NCBI GenBank assembly: GCA_902826395.1
Contig: CADEER010000019.1
Coordinates: forward strand, 3,829 to 58,601
Length of the DNA: 54,773 bases
From: an uncultured bacterium
Lineage (GTDB): Bacteria; Desulfobacterota; Binatia; HRBIN30; CADEER01
Reading direction: 5' to 3'
Position 1 is the first letter of the stretch, and each line of letters opens with the position of its first letter. Of this stretch, positions 26,449-34,487 are shown piece after piece. A program made the translations under genes and the position numbers. The notes below the pieces were generated by a model, which worked only from the letters and a program-made list of their open reading frames with translations, had not been told where the DNA came from and did not search any database.

Positions 26449-27510
26449 TCAGGGATGGAGACCGCGCATCTCGAGACCCATTTCCTCCGGCAGACCGAGC
26501 ATGCAGTTCATGTTCTGAATCGCCGATGAGGCGGCCCCCTTGCCCAGATTGTCGAGAGCCCCGATGGCGACGATCCGTCCGCGCCGCGGATCGACGTCGA
26601 GACCAATCTGGACGTAGTTCGACCCCGCCAGGTAGGCGACGTTCGGATACGGGAGATACTGCCACGACACGGACGGATCGATCGGCATCGAGATGACGTC
26701 GACGAACGGCTCGCTGCCGTAGAACTCGCAGTACAGGTCCACCAATTGTGCGCGGCTCACGTCGCGGGTCATGAATCCGTTGCAGGTGGCGAGGATGCCG
26801 CGCGTGAACGGAGAGAACACCGGAGTGAAGTGGACGCGCACGCTGGCGCCCGCGACGCCGCTCAGCTCCTGCTCGACCTCGTAGGTATGGCGGTGATCGA
26901 CGACGTTGTACGGCGTCACCGAGTTGGAGATCTCACTATGGCTGCTCTGCGGCTTCGGCTCCGCCCCCATGCCGGACGTGCCGGTCATCCCGGTCACGAC
27001 GATCCGCTCGAGCTCGACCCAACCGGCGCGCACCAGCGGCGCCAGAGTCAGAATCGTCGTGTAGGCGAAGCAGCCCGGATTGGCCACCAGGTCGGCCTTG
27101 CGGATCTCGTCGCGATGCAGCTCCGTGGCGCCGTAAGGCGCTCGTTCGACCAGATCCCAACACGCGTGCGGTCCGCCGTACACGCGAGCGAAGAGATCGG
27201 GATCTTTCAGCCGGAAGTCGGAACCGACGTCGATCACCTTGGCGCCGCGATCGAGATAATCCTTGGCCCGCGTCATCGATTCCCGGTGCGGCATGCAGAG
27301 GAAGACGACGTCGCAATCGCCAGCCTCCTCCTCGCGCACGAACTCTAGATTCGTCCCGAGCAGGTTGCGGTGCACCTGCTCCAGGCGCTTGTCGCCGCGC
27401 GACGTGATCCACGCGAGCTCGGCCCGCGGGTGCCCGAGAAGCAGTCGGATCAGCTCGCCCCCGGAGTATCCGGAGCCACCGACGATCCCAACTCTGACGA
27501 TTTCCTTCAT
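26449..27510 (-). CDS. argC: N-acetyl-gamma-glutamyl-phosphate reductase ArgC
   Basis: NADPH-dependent third step of arginine synthesis, reducing N-acetyl-glutamyl phosphate to the semialdehyde. The Rossmann motif VGIVGGSGYSGGELIRLL is at the N-terminus, the catalytic cysteine is C147 in ANPGCFAYTT, and HRHTYEVEQEL carries the catalytic histidine region. 353 residues is normal for the long form. No other arg gene is in the window; it sits between ychF and the acyltransferase. Confidence 0.96.
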   Translation of the reverse strand: MKEIVRVGIVGGSGYSGGELIRLLLGHPRAELAWITSRGDKRLEQVHRNLLGTNLEFVREEEAGDCDVVFLCMPHRESMTRAKDYLDRGAKVIDVGSDFRLKDPDLFARVYGGPHACWDLVERAPYGATELHRDEIRKADLVANPGCFAYTTILTLAPLVRAGWVELERIVVTGMTGTSGMGAEPKPQSSHSEISNSVTPYNVVDHRHTYEVEQELSGVAGASVRVHFTPVFSPFTRGILATCNGFMTRDVSRAQLVDLYCEFYGSEPFVDVISMPIDPSVSWQYLPYPNVAYLAGSNYVQIGLDVDPRRGRIVAIGALDNLGKGAASSAIQNMNCMLGLPEEMGLEMRGLHP

Positions 27511-27666
27511 CGATCTCCACTCGGCAAAACTTCGACTACGACACCCTGAAACGACACGTCGCGAAACTCAATCCCGGCGCCTCAGCCGCACACCGGTGGC
27601 ATCGCCTTTCGTTTCGACGCTCGTGGCTGCCTTGCAGCAGTGGATGTCGCGCGGGATCAGCGGGAG

Positions 27667-28713
27667 TTAGACGTTGAAGCGGAAGTGGATGATGTCGCCG
27701 TCGCGAACCTCGTAGTCCTTTCCCTCGAGGCGCAGCTTGCCCGCTTCCCTGCACTTCGCGTCCGAGCCGAGCGCCACGAAGTCGTCGAATGCCACCACCT
27801 CGGCGCGAATGAAGCCGCGCTCGATATCGCTGTGGATCTTGCCTGCGGCGCGCACCGCCGGAGTGCCCTTGCCGATCGGCCAGGCGCGGACCTCGTCTTC
27901 GCCCGACGTGAGAAACGAGATCAAGTCGAGCAACCCATAAGCGGCGCGCACGAAACGATCGCGTGCCGGCTTCTCGACGCCCAGATCGGCGAGGAACGCA
28001 CCGCGATCCGCCTCGTCCAACCCGGCGATCTCCATCTCCACGCGCGCCGACATCGCCAGTCCGGCGACGCGTCCCGCCGCCAACACCGCCGCCACCGACT
28101 CGTCGAGCGGCTGCGCCGCGCGCGCTTCGTCGACGTTGACGAGCACCAGCAGCGGCAATCGGGAAAGGAACCCGAACCCGGCGAGCTCGCGTTCCTCGCT
28201 CTCGCTGAGCTGCAGCTCGCGAAGCGGGCGCTCGCTCTCGAGAACTTCTCGACAGCGGTCCAGCAGCCCAGTCTCCTTCTCCTTGCTCTTGTCCTTGCGC
28301 AGCCGCTCGAGCCGCTTCTCGACGATCTCCAGGTCGGCGAGTAGCAGCTCGGCCGCGAATCCCTCGATGTCTCGCTTCGGATCGGCGGCGCGCTCGGCAG
28401 CCGGGTCCTCGAAGTCGCGGACCACCTGCACCAGCGCATCCGCATCGCGCATCTGCGCGATAGTGCCGCGGTCGATGGAGGCCGATGCGTCAGGCCGGCC
28501 GGGGTAATCGACGAACACGACCTCGGCGTAGGTGGTCTTCTTCGGACTGAAGATCTCACTCAGCCGATCGATGCGCTCGTCGGGGACCTTGATCGCTCCC
28601 AGATTCGGCTTGCTGAGGTCGCCGCCGAATCCGACGGCCGCGTCGAGGCCCGTGAGGGCGTTGAAAACCGTGGTCTTCCCGGAACGCGGGAAGCCGACGA
28701 TACCAATCTTCAT
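27667..28713 (-). CDS. ychF: YchF/OLA1-type P-loop ATPase (diverged)
   Basis: Universally conserved translation-factor-class P-loop protein that binds ribosomes and prefers ATP over GTP. The P-loop is GFPRSGKTT (7-15), the G3 region reads VDYPGR in place of the usual DIAGL, and the G4-like motif is NVDE, which explains the ATP preference of the family. A helical insert around residues 120-180 and a TGS-type C-terminus (YEVRDGDIIHFRFNV) complete the family layout; 348 residues is near normal. The altered P-loop and G3 place it on a diverged branch. AAAGG precedes the ATG. A 158-bp palindromic element lies directly upstream. Confidence 0.88.
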   Translation of the reverse strand: MKIGIVGFPRSGKTTVFNALTGLDAAVGFGGDLSKPNLGAIKVPDERIDRLSEIFSPKKTTYAEVVFVDYPGRPDASASIDRGTIAQMRDADALVQVVRDFEDPAAERAADPKRDIEGFAAELLLADLEIVEKRLERLRKDKSKEKETGLLDRCREVLESERPLRELQLSESEERELAGFGFLSRLPLLVLVNVDEARAAQPLDESVAAVLAAGRVAGLAMSARVEMEIAGLDEADRGAFLADLGVEKPARDRFVRAAYGLLDLISFLTSGEDEVRAWPIGKGTPAVRAAGKIHSDIERGFIRAEVVAFDDFVALGSDAKCREAGKLRLEGKDYEVRDGDIIHFRFNV

Positions 28714-28759
28714 GGGCTGCCTTTACCTCGCGCTCAGCCCGAACCGCGGCACGAGCCTA

Positions 28760-28917
28760 GTGTCCTGAGTCGGAAGTTCGTTGCAAAATTTCGGCGAGCA
28801 ATCGGCGTTCGTGCCGAGGCGCGACGACGACGGAATATCATTGATATTTCGAGGAGGAGCAACGCAGGCACGGACGCCGAGCCCGCGAAATTGAAACGAA
28901 TCTCCGACTCAGGACAC
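28760..28917. repeat. 158-bp imperfect palindromic element
   Basis: The first 15 bases (28760-28774) are exactly complementary to the last 15 (28903-28917). Inward of these the arms stay recognisably complementary with small gaps, down to an AT-rich palindromic centre at 28834-28848 (AATATCA-T-TGATATT). The whole element can fold as one long hairpin. No target-site duplication or coding sequence is visible. It fits a MITE- or REP-like dispersed repeat, though no second copy is in this window. It fills the space between the stop at 28945 and the ychF promoter region. Confidence 0.85.
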
Positions 28918-28944
28918 CAACAGCCGGCAGAGCGATGACGGGCC

Positions 28945-29421
28945 TCAGTAGACCCACTCGTTCTTGCTGTAGCGGAAGATCTCGGTCACCTCGATTACCT
29001 CGAGGATCTTCGGCTTGCTCGCAATCGCCTCACCGCTCGACGACCCTTTGTAGCGATACTTGAACTCCAGGTACTTGATGGTGCCGACCGGCACCTTCGA
29101 GTCGGGCCGCGCCTCCGAGAGAAGACACGTGTACTTCTTGTCGTAGCCGATGATGTCGCCTTCGACGCCTTCGGAGATCTGTCGCCAGGCGATCTTCGCT
29201 TTGTTGTCGCGCTCGCGTTCTTCCAGGAAGCCCATCCACTTGGTGCAGAAGACATCGAGCGAGCCCTGCAGAGCTGCGCGATCCTGCCCGCGGGCCGGCG
29301 TCATCGAGAACACCGTCGATACGACGGCGACCCCCACCCAAGCTATTGCGGATCTCAATCCATCCTCCCGATCGCCAAGCGACGGTAATGCGAAGGCCGC
29401 ACCGCGCGACCGCTGAAACAT
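28945..29421 (-). CDS. Exported or membrane-anchored protein of unknown function
   Basis: 158-residue product. I use the ATG at 29419-29421; the frame stays open far upstream but overlaps the exosortase gene there. A hydrophobic stretch (about 24-40, AIAWVGVAVVSTVFSM) ending in TPARGQ looks like a signal peptide or single anchor. The mature part is charged and beta-type (DVFCTKWMGFLEERERDNKAKIAW region, GYDKKYTCLLSEARPD, TIKYLEFKYRYKG) with two cysteines that could pair. I recognise no family. Divergent from xrtH by 111 nt. Confidence 0.7.
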   Translation of the reverse strand: MFQRSRGAAFALPSLGDREDGLRSAIAWVGVAVVSTVFSMTPARGQDRAALQGSLDVFCTKWMGFLEERERDNKAKIAWRQISEGVEGDIIGYDKKYTCLLSEARPDSKVPVGTIKYLEFKYRYKGSSSGEAIASKPKILEVIEVTEIFRYSKNEWVY

Positions 29422-29532
29422 CGGGAACTTACGCCGCGCCTCCCGGGCGGTCAACTCCCACTTGAAGACGCGACTCCGGCAGCGACCCCGCACCTTGCCC
29501 GACCGTCGCGGCTCCCGTACAGGACTGCCTGC

Positions 29533-30015
29533 ATGCGACGCCTTTCCCACGCTCAGATCTTCGGACTTCGCTTCCTGCTGTTGCTGGTCGCGGCGAGCAT
29601 CCTCACCTGGGCGGTCGACCTGCCGAACCGCCTCACCGCGGTCCAGGAGTTCCTCGCCGCTTCGGCGATGCAGATCGCGGCCCTCGCCGGCAGCGCGGCT
29701 CGCGTCGTCGGCGATCAGATCTTCGTCCGCGGTCTCACCATCAACATCAACTACGAATGCACCGGCGCCTACGTCTTGCTGATCCTGATCACGTTCCTCG
29801 TGTCCTACCCGGCGCGATGGCGGAGTCGGTTGCTCGGGATCGGTGTCGGAGTCGCCGCTCTCAGTCTCGTGAACATCATCCGCATCGCCGTCCTCATTCG
29901 CATCGCCGAGATTCGACCGGATCTGTTCGCCTACTTTCACGAGTACGTCTGGCAGGGCGTGTTCCTGGTACTGGTCATCGTCTACGCCATGGCGTGGGTC
30001 GAGCAGGTGCGATGA
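29533..30015 (+). CDS. xrtH: Exosortase H (XrtH-like) membrane protease
   Basis: Small integral-membrane cysteine protease of the exosortase/archaeosortase family, which cleaves C-terminal sorting tags from surface proteins. All three catalytic residues are present: C76 in NYECTGAY, R117 in NIIRI and H136 in YFHEYVW. 160 residues with about five membrane segments fits the short XrtH type, which elsewhere handles IPTLxxW-CTERM-type proteins. No protein with such a C-terminal tag is in the window. The next gene overlaps its stop by 4 nt. Confidence 0.88.
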   Translation: MRRLSHAQIFGLRFLLLLVAASILTWAVDLPNRLTAVQEFLAASAMQIAALAGSAARVVGDQIFVRGLTININYECTGAYVLLILITFLVSYPARWRSRLLGIGVGVAALSLVNIIRIAVLIRIAEIRPDLFAYFHEYVWQGVFLVLVIVYAMAWVEQVR

Positions 30016-30530
30016 AGACGCGATTTCTGCTGCGCTTCCTTCTCGTCTTTGCCCTCCTCGTTCCGCTCGGCGCACTCGTCGACTTCACCCGCTTCTACTC
30101 GCGCGCCCTCGAGGTGACCGCGTCGGCAGTCGGCCCGGCGCTCAACGGTTGGTCTTTCGAGCGCCACGCACCTTCCCTTCCCACCGGGCTGCGTTTTCGG
30201 CGCGACTCCGAATCGCTGCCTCTGCTTCTCAGCCTGGAGGCGCTCGCTCTAGGTCTGCTGCCCCTGCTCAGCCTCATCGGAGCGACGCCCGGCATGCCGC
30301 CGCGCCGCCGCGCCGCCGCGGTCGCACTCGGAGTCGCCGGTCTGTTCGCCCTCGATCTGCTCGTGCTGCTCGCCTATCCGTGGATGGTGCGCAATCCGAA
30401 TGCGCTGAAGGACATCGTCGGCACGTATCTCGGGCTGCTGACGTTCGTCGGCGGCCCCGTGATTCTCTGGTTCATCCTCACCTACCGCGATCTCACGGCG
30501 GTCTGGCGCCTGCCGGACAGTCCCTCCTGA
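30012..30530 (+). CDS. Membrane protein associated with exosortase H
   Basis: 172-residue integral membrane protein with about four hydrophobic segments (about 5-25, 68-90, 98-123 and 138-158). The soluble part between segments 1 and 2 (SRALEVTASAVGPALNGWSFERHA region) probably faces the periplasm. The ATG overlaps the xrtH stop in ATGA, so the two are translationally coupled and probably act together, for example in substrate presentation. That role is inference from context; the fold is not one I can assign. Confidence 0.8.
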   Translation: MKTRFLLRFLLVFALLVPLGALVDFTRFYSRALEVTASAVGPALNGWSFERHAPSLPTGLRFRRDSESLPLLLSLEALALGLLPLLSLIGATPGMPPRRRAAAVALGVAGLFALDLLVLLAYPWMVRNPNALKDIVGTYLGLLTFVGGPVILWFILTYRDLTAVWRLPDSPS

Positions 30531-30538
30531 GGATTCCG

Positions 30539-30946
30539 TCAGCGCCGTTCGAGAGGTATCCGCGGCACCAGCCAGCGATCGAGAAAGGTCGCACCGGCGC
30601 GGCCGCTGCCGGCCCGCTTGCCGCGGGCGGCGCGATCCTGGAGATCCTGGACGTACGCGTAGAGGCTGTCGTAGAGGGCGTCGGTCCGCACCCCGGCGCG
30701 CGTCGGCCGCAGATCTTCCAACACGATCAGCGATTGGCGCAACAAGTTGAGGGCGCCGCGGCCGCCGCCGCGGTGGAAGTGCAGGTGCATCGCGCAGGCC
30801 ACCATCGCCAGCGAGCGGACGAGCGGTTGCTCGTCGGCGGAACATTGGGCGTGAACCCTTTCGAACGCTTCCTGGCTGTCGAGGTACTTGCCGCGGTTGT
30901 ACAGCTCGACCGCAGCGTGCAGGTCGCGCTGTCTCTCCTCGTCCAT
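30539..30946 (-). CDS. DUF309-family protein
   Basis: Cytoplasmic all-helical protein of the DUF309 family, function unknown. The family motif region AVELYNRGKYLDSQEAFERVH is near the N-terminus, followed by a helix containing AMHLHFHRGGGRGALNLL. The start is the ATG at about 30946; the upstream frame overlaps the preceding gene. It starts 4 nt after the ThyX-like gene stop, the last member of the long alr-purH-purD-purE run. Confidence 0.82.
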   Translation of the reverse strand: MDEERQRDLHAAVELYNRGKYLDSQEAFERVHAQCSADEQPLVRSLAMVACAMHLHFHRGGGRGALNLLRQSLIVLEDLRPTRAGVRTDALYDSLYAYVQDLQDRAARGKRAGSGRAGATFLDRWLVPRIPLERR

Positions 30947-30950
30947 CCCG

Positions 30951-32588
30951 TCAGGATTCCAACGCCGGCGGTTCGCCGCCGGCGTCGCGCCGCTTCGCCT
31001 CGCCGCGCCGCTCCGCTTCCAGCCTGCCCTCGTCGCCACTGCTGTGATCGGTGAAGATCATGGCCGCCGCGATGGCGCGATGGCCGGCGTGGTCGCGAAT
31101 CGCGTCGTGCATCGCCTGACAGACCTGCCGGTAGGCGGGATGCCCCTGCGGAGTCGTGCGCAGCTCGATGACGTGCATCGCCTCGCGGGCGTTCATGTCC
31201 ATGTAAAAGCGGATGCGGTATGCCATCGGCAGCACATACGATGCGGCGTCCGGGTGCCCGGCCGCCGCGATCTCGTCGTGCAGTGACGCCGCCTGCTCCA
31301 TCAGTCGCTTCCACTCCGCCGCCGCGCCGATCGCCGCAATCTCGGCCGGCATGACGTAGCCGTGCGACGGGCTCAGGCGTTGCCATTCCAGCGTGAGGAG
31401 CCGGTGTCGCTGCAGGTCCCGGAAGGCGCCGTAGTCGGCGACGACATCGAAGCGATACGACGTGCGCTCGAAGGCGCGCCCCGGTCGGTGCCGCCGGTTG
31501 CTTCGCGTGCCGACGTAGGCGCGCAACACCTCGCCGCGCTCGGCGGCCGACATGGTCCGAACTCGCTCCTGCAGTTGGTCGTCCGGCAGGTCGCTGACCG
31601 CGTAGAGCGCCGCGGCGACCACTTTGTCCTCGCCGAACGGATCGAAGTCGGTGAGCGTCACCAGCGGCCGCGGCTCGACCTCGACGCCGGCGAGCAGCCG
31701 GCCGGCGACCTCGCGCACGGCCTCGCGCGTCGCACCAAAGTAATCGCTCCACACACCGCCCCGATCGGGCCGATCGACGCGCGTCAGGAACGCCGGGATG
31801 ACTTCGCGAAGCTCTTCGAGCATCGCCGCGGCGCAGTCGCGAACCTCGGCCAGCGGATGCGCGCGCATGCGCAGGATCATCAGCTCGTAAGCCTGGCCGC
31901 TGCCGAAGATACCGACGCTCGAGCGCGTCGCCGCGGGCAACACCCCGCGCAATGCGTCGAGCGCCTTGGCGCGGATCGTCGATCGGTACGCCGCCGCCGA
32001 GACGCCTTCCTGCTGCGCGAATCGCGCTTCGCAGTGACGCATCGCCGGATCGATCCAGGCCGCGTAGTGCTCGAACAGGTCATCGAGTAGATCCCGGCAC
32101 CGCGCTTCCAAAGGCGATCCCACGATCTCCGCCGGCACCGCATAGCGCCATTGGCCGCCCTCTTTGGACGTGTACGGGATGTAGCGGGTGGATTGCTCGA
32201 GATAGGCCATCAGTCGCCCCCACTCGAGCACCTTGGTGAGCAGGTTCGACGCTCCTTCCACGGCGATGTGCGCGCCGCCGAGCTGCGCCACTGAATCGTC
32301 GCCGTACTCGGACAGTACACGCTGGAACAGTCGTTCGGAGCGCTCCGTGCCGACCAGAGCCGTCGCAACGGCACCGCTGTCGCGATCGAGGAACTCGTCG
32401 AGGAACAGTCGCCGCAGACTCTTCGGCGAGCGCGAATAGCGCGCGAACAGCGCCGCCTTCACGACCTCCGGCAGATTGCGCAGCGCGAATACCGGGCGGT
32501 CGAGGTTGGTGAAATACGGTTCGAGAGCCCGCCGCTCCTCGTCGCTGAACTCGTCGGCGGCCCCTTGCGGGCTCGTCTCGGCGCTCAT
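30951..32588 (-). CDS. Tandem ThyX-like protein (FAD-dependent thymidylate synthase family)
   Basis: 545-residue protein made of two ThyX-like repeats. Repeat 1 (about 30-290) has EYGDDSVAQLGGAHIAVEG and ends EWGRLMAYLEQSTRYIPY, keeping the EQSxRY half of the ThyX signature but with EWG where RHR is expected. Repeat 2 (about 310-520) has RHR at 394-396 (DLQRHRLLTLEWQ) but WQRLSPSHGY where EQSxRY would be, and a NAREAMHVIELRTTP segment like the ThyX nucleotide-binding helix. Single-domain ThyX is 220-260 residues. It overlaps the DUF1015 gene by one base. Whether it makes dTMP is uncertain; the family relationship is firm. Confidence 0.8.
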   Translation of the reverse strand: MSAETSPQGAADEFSDEERRALEPYFTNLDRPVFALRNLPEVVKAALFARYSRSPKSLRRLFLDEFLDRDSGAVATALVGTERSERLFQRVLSEYGDDSVAQLGGAHIAVEGASNLLTKVLEWGRLMAYLEQSTRYIPYTSKEGGQWRYAVPAEIVGSPLEARCRDLLDDLFEHYAAWIDPAMRHCEARFAQQEGVSAAAYRSTIRAKALDALRGVLPAATRSSVGIFGSGQAYELMILRMRAHPLAEVRDCAAAMLEELREVIPAFLTRVDRPDRGGVWSDYFGATREAVREVAGRLLAGVEVEPRPLVTLTDFDPFGEDKVVAAALYAVSDLPDDQLQERVRTMSAAERGEVLRAYVGTRSNRRHRPGRAFERTSYRFDVVADYGAFRDLQRHRLLTLEWQRLSPSHGYVMPAEIAAIGAAAEWKRLMEQAASLHDEIAAAGHPDAASYVLPMAYRIRFYMDMNAREAMHVIELRTTPQGHPAYRQVCQAMHDAIRDHAGHRAIAAAMIFTDHSSGDEGRLEAERRGEAKRRDAGGEPPALES

Positions 32589-33895
32589 CACCGCCCCGCG
32601 TCGGCGCCCGCCCCGGCTTCGTCCAGAAGGTGAAACACCAGCCCCGTCTGCAGCTTGGGGTGGAAGTAGGTCGACTTCTGCGGCATCACCTCGCCGGCCA
32701 GGCACACCTTCTGCACCTCCTCGATGCGCGTCGCGCGCAAGAGGAACACCGCCTCGGCGTCTCCCGACTCAACGGCCGCGAACGCCTTGTCGTCTTCGTG
32801 CGTGTAGGCGACGACGCCCGCCTCGGTGTCGCGCAGGTAGTCGATACCGAGCAGCTTGCCGAACACGTATGCGTCGAGAACGGTGACATCGAGCTCGCGC
32901 AGCGGCGCCGCCAGGCCGCTCAATTCGCGCTCGATCTGCGACCAGTCGCGCGGCCGCAACAACAGCGCACCGCGCTGGCCGCGCAGCCGCAGCCCGAGAA
33001 CGCCGCGGTCGCGCTCCGCTTCGAGGCGCGTTCGCAGCGCCTCCGCATCGGCAACGTCCAGTCGCTCGATCGAAAACGCCGTAGCGAGCTTTTGCTCCCA
33101 ACCCGCGGCAGTGCCACCGCCGCCGCGCCACACTCGGTGGGTCGGCAGGATCACCAGCCCCGACTCCTGCATCGGGCACAGATACATCAGGAGATAGTTG
33201 AACGCCTCGTCCTCACCGCCGCCAGCGGCGCGCCGGCGGTCGCGATACTCCAGCGCCGTCTCGTAGCGGTGATGTCCGTCGGCGATGAAGACGACGCTGT
33301 CGGCAAATCCCCGCTGCACCGCGGCAATCGATGCGGGGTCGTCGATGCGCCACACCCGGTGCCGTCCGCCGCGATTGTCGCCGGCGTCGATCCACGCCGC
33401 ACCGCCGCGAGTCCGCGCGCTGACCTCCGCCACCTCGGCGCCCGCGGTCGGATAGATGCCGAAGATCGGGCTCAGATTCGCCTTGCAGGCCTCCATGATC
33501 TTCAGGCGATCCGCCTTCGCCTTCGGGAAGGTGCGCTCGTGCGGCATGATGTTGCCCGCCGAGAACGCTTCCAACCGCACCGAAGCGAGGATGCCGAAGC
33601 GTTCGCGCCGGCTGCCGTCCGGCATCGAGAACTCCTGCGCGTAGTAGTAGAAGCTCGGCCGCGCGTCTCTCACCAGGACCCCGTCGCGGCGCCATTGCGC
33701 CAGGTCGCGTCCCGCCGCCGCATAGCGGTCGGCTTCCCGGCTGAGGATCAGGCGCACCGCGTTGTAGTCGCTGCGCGCGTACAACTGATCCCTCTCTTCG
33801 TCGTCGATGACGTCGTAGGGCGGCGCCAGCACGGTGTCCATGTCGACGACGCTGCCGTCGTAGTGGAGGGCGCGAAACGGTCGCGCCGTGATCAT
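32588..33895 (-). CDS. DUF1015-family protein
   Basis: 435-residue cytoplasmic protein of the DUF1015 (COG4198) family, function unproven. Family landmarks are the start MITARPFRALHYD, VLAPPYDVIDDEERD, PHERTFPKAKADRL, the conserved FIADGHHRYETALEYRD motif and TYFHPKLQTGLVFHLL at the end. GGAGG lies 6 nt before the ATG at 33893-33895; the open frame continues upstream only inside purE. It overlaps the ThyX-like gene by one base. Confidence 0.9.
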   Translation of the reverse strand: MITARPFRALHYDGSVVDMDTVLAPPYDVIDDEERDQLYARSDYNAVRLILSREADRYAAAGRDLAQWRRDGVLVRDARPSFYYYAQEFSMPDGSRRERFGILASVRLEAFSAGNIMPHERTFPKAKADRLKIMEACKANLSPIFGIYPTAGAEVAEVSARTRGGAAWIDAGDNRGGRHRVWRIDDPASIAAVQRGFADSVVFIADGHHRYETALEYRDRRRAAGGGEDEAFNYLLMYLCPMQESGLVILPTHRVWRGGGGTAAGWEQKLATAFSIERLDVADAEALRTRLEAERDRGVLGLRLRGQRGALLLRPRDWSQIERELSGLAAPLRELDVTVLDAYVFGKLLGIDYLRDTEAGVVAYTHEDDKAFAAVESGDAEAVFLLRATRIEEVQKVCLAGEVMPQKSTYFHPKLQTGLVFHLLDEAGAGADAGR

Positions 33896-33941
33896 CGTCT
33901 GCCTCCGCCGCCGCGACGCGGCGCACGGCTCGCCACTCGCG

Positions 33942-34442
33942 TCACAATTGCTCCTGCAACTTGGCGTTCTTCGCCGCGACCTTCTTCGCCATGTCCTTCT
34001 TGAAGTGCTGCAGCGCGGTCGCCAGCCGCTCGTCGGCCAGCGCCAGCATCTGCGCCGCGAGAATGCCTGCGTTCTCGGCGCCTCCCACCGCCACCGACGC
34101 CACCGGCACCCCGGCCGGCATCTGCACCGTGGAGAGCAACGCGTCCAGGCCCTGCAGAGACGTCGCATTGAGCGGCACACCGATGACCGGCAACGTCGTA
34201 TGCGCCGCGACCACACCGGCCAGATGCGCCGCCGCGCCGGCGCCGACGACGAAGACGCGGATGCCGCGCTTCGCGGCGCCGCTGACAAACGATGTCACTA
34301 CATCGGGCGTCCGGTGCGCCGACATCACCTGGACGTCGCACGCGACTCCGAAATCGCGCAGGCGCGAGACGGCGCCCTGCATCACCTGCCAATCGCTGTC
34401 GCTGCCCATCAACACGGCAACGCGCGGCTTTTCTTTCTTCAT
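33942..34442 (-). CDS. purE: 5-(carboxyamino)imidazole ribonucleotide mutase PurE
   Basis: Purine-pathway step that converts N5-CAIR to CAIR. Class I landmarks are VAVLMGSDSDWQVM, VMSAHRTPD with the active-site histidine, and GAGAAAHLAGVVAAHT and PVIGVPLN. 166 residues from the ATG at 34442, which has GAAGG 8 nt upstream; a GTG three codons earlier (34451) is possible. A class I PurE normally works with PurK, which is not in the window. It lies 45 nt after purD. Confidence 0.94.
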   Translation of the reverse strand: MKKEKPRVAVLMGSDSDWQVMQGAVSRLRDFGVACDVQVMSAHRTPDVVTSFVSGAAKRGIRVFVVGAGAAAHLAGVVAAHTTLPVIGVPLNATSLQGLDALLSTVQMPAGVPVASVAVGGAENAGILAAQMLALADERLATALQHFKKDMAKKVAAKNAKLQEQL

Positions 34443-34487
34443 TGCTGCCACCTTCTCATCCTCCCACTTGGATTCGCAAAGCCTCTC

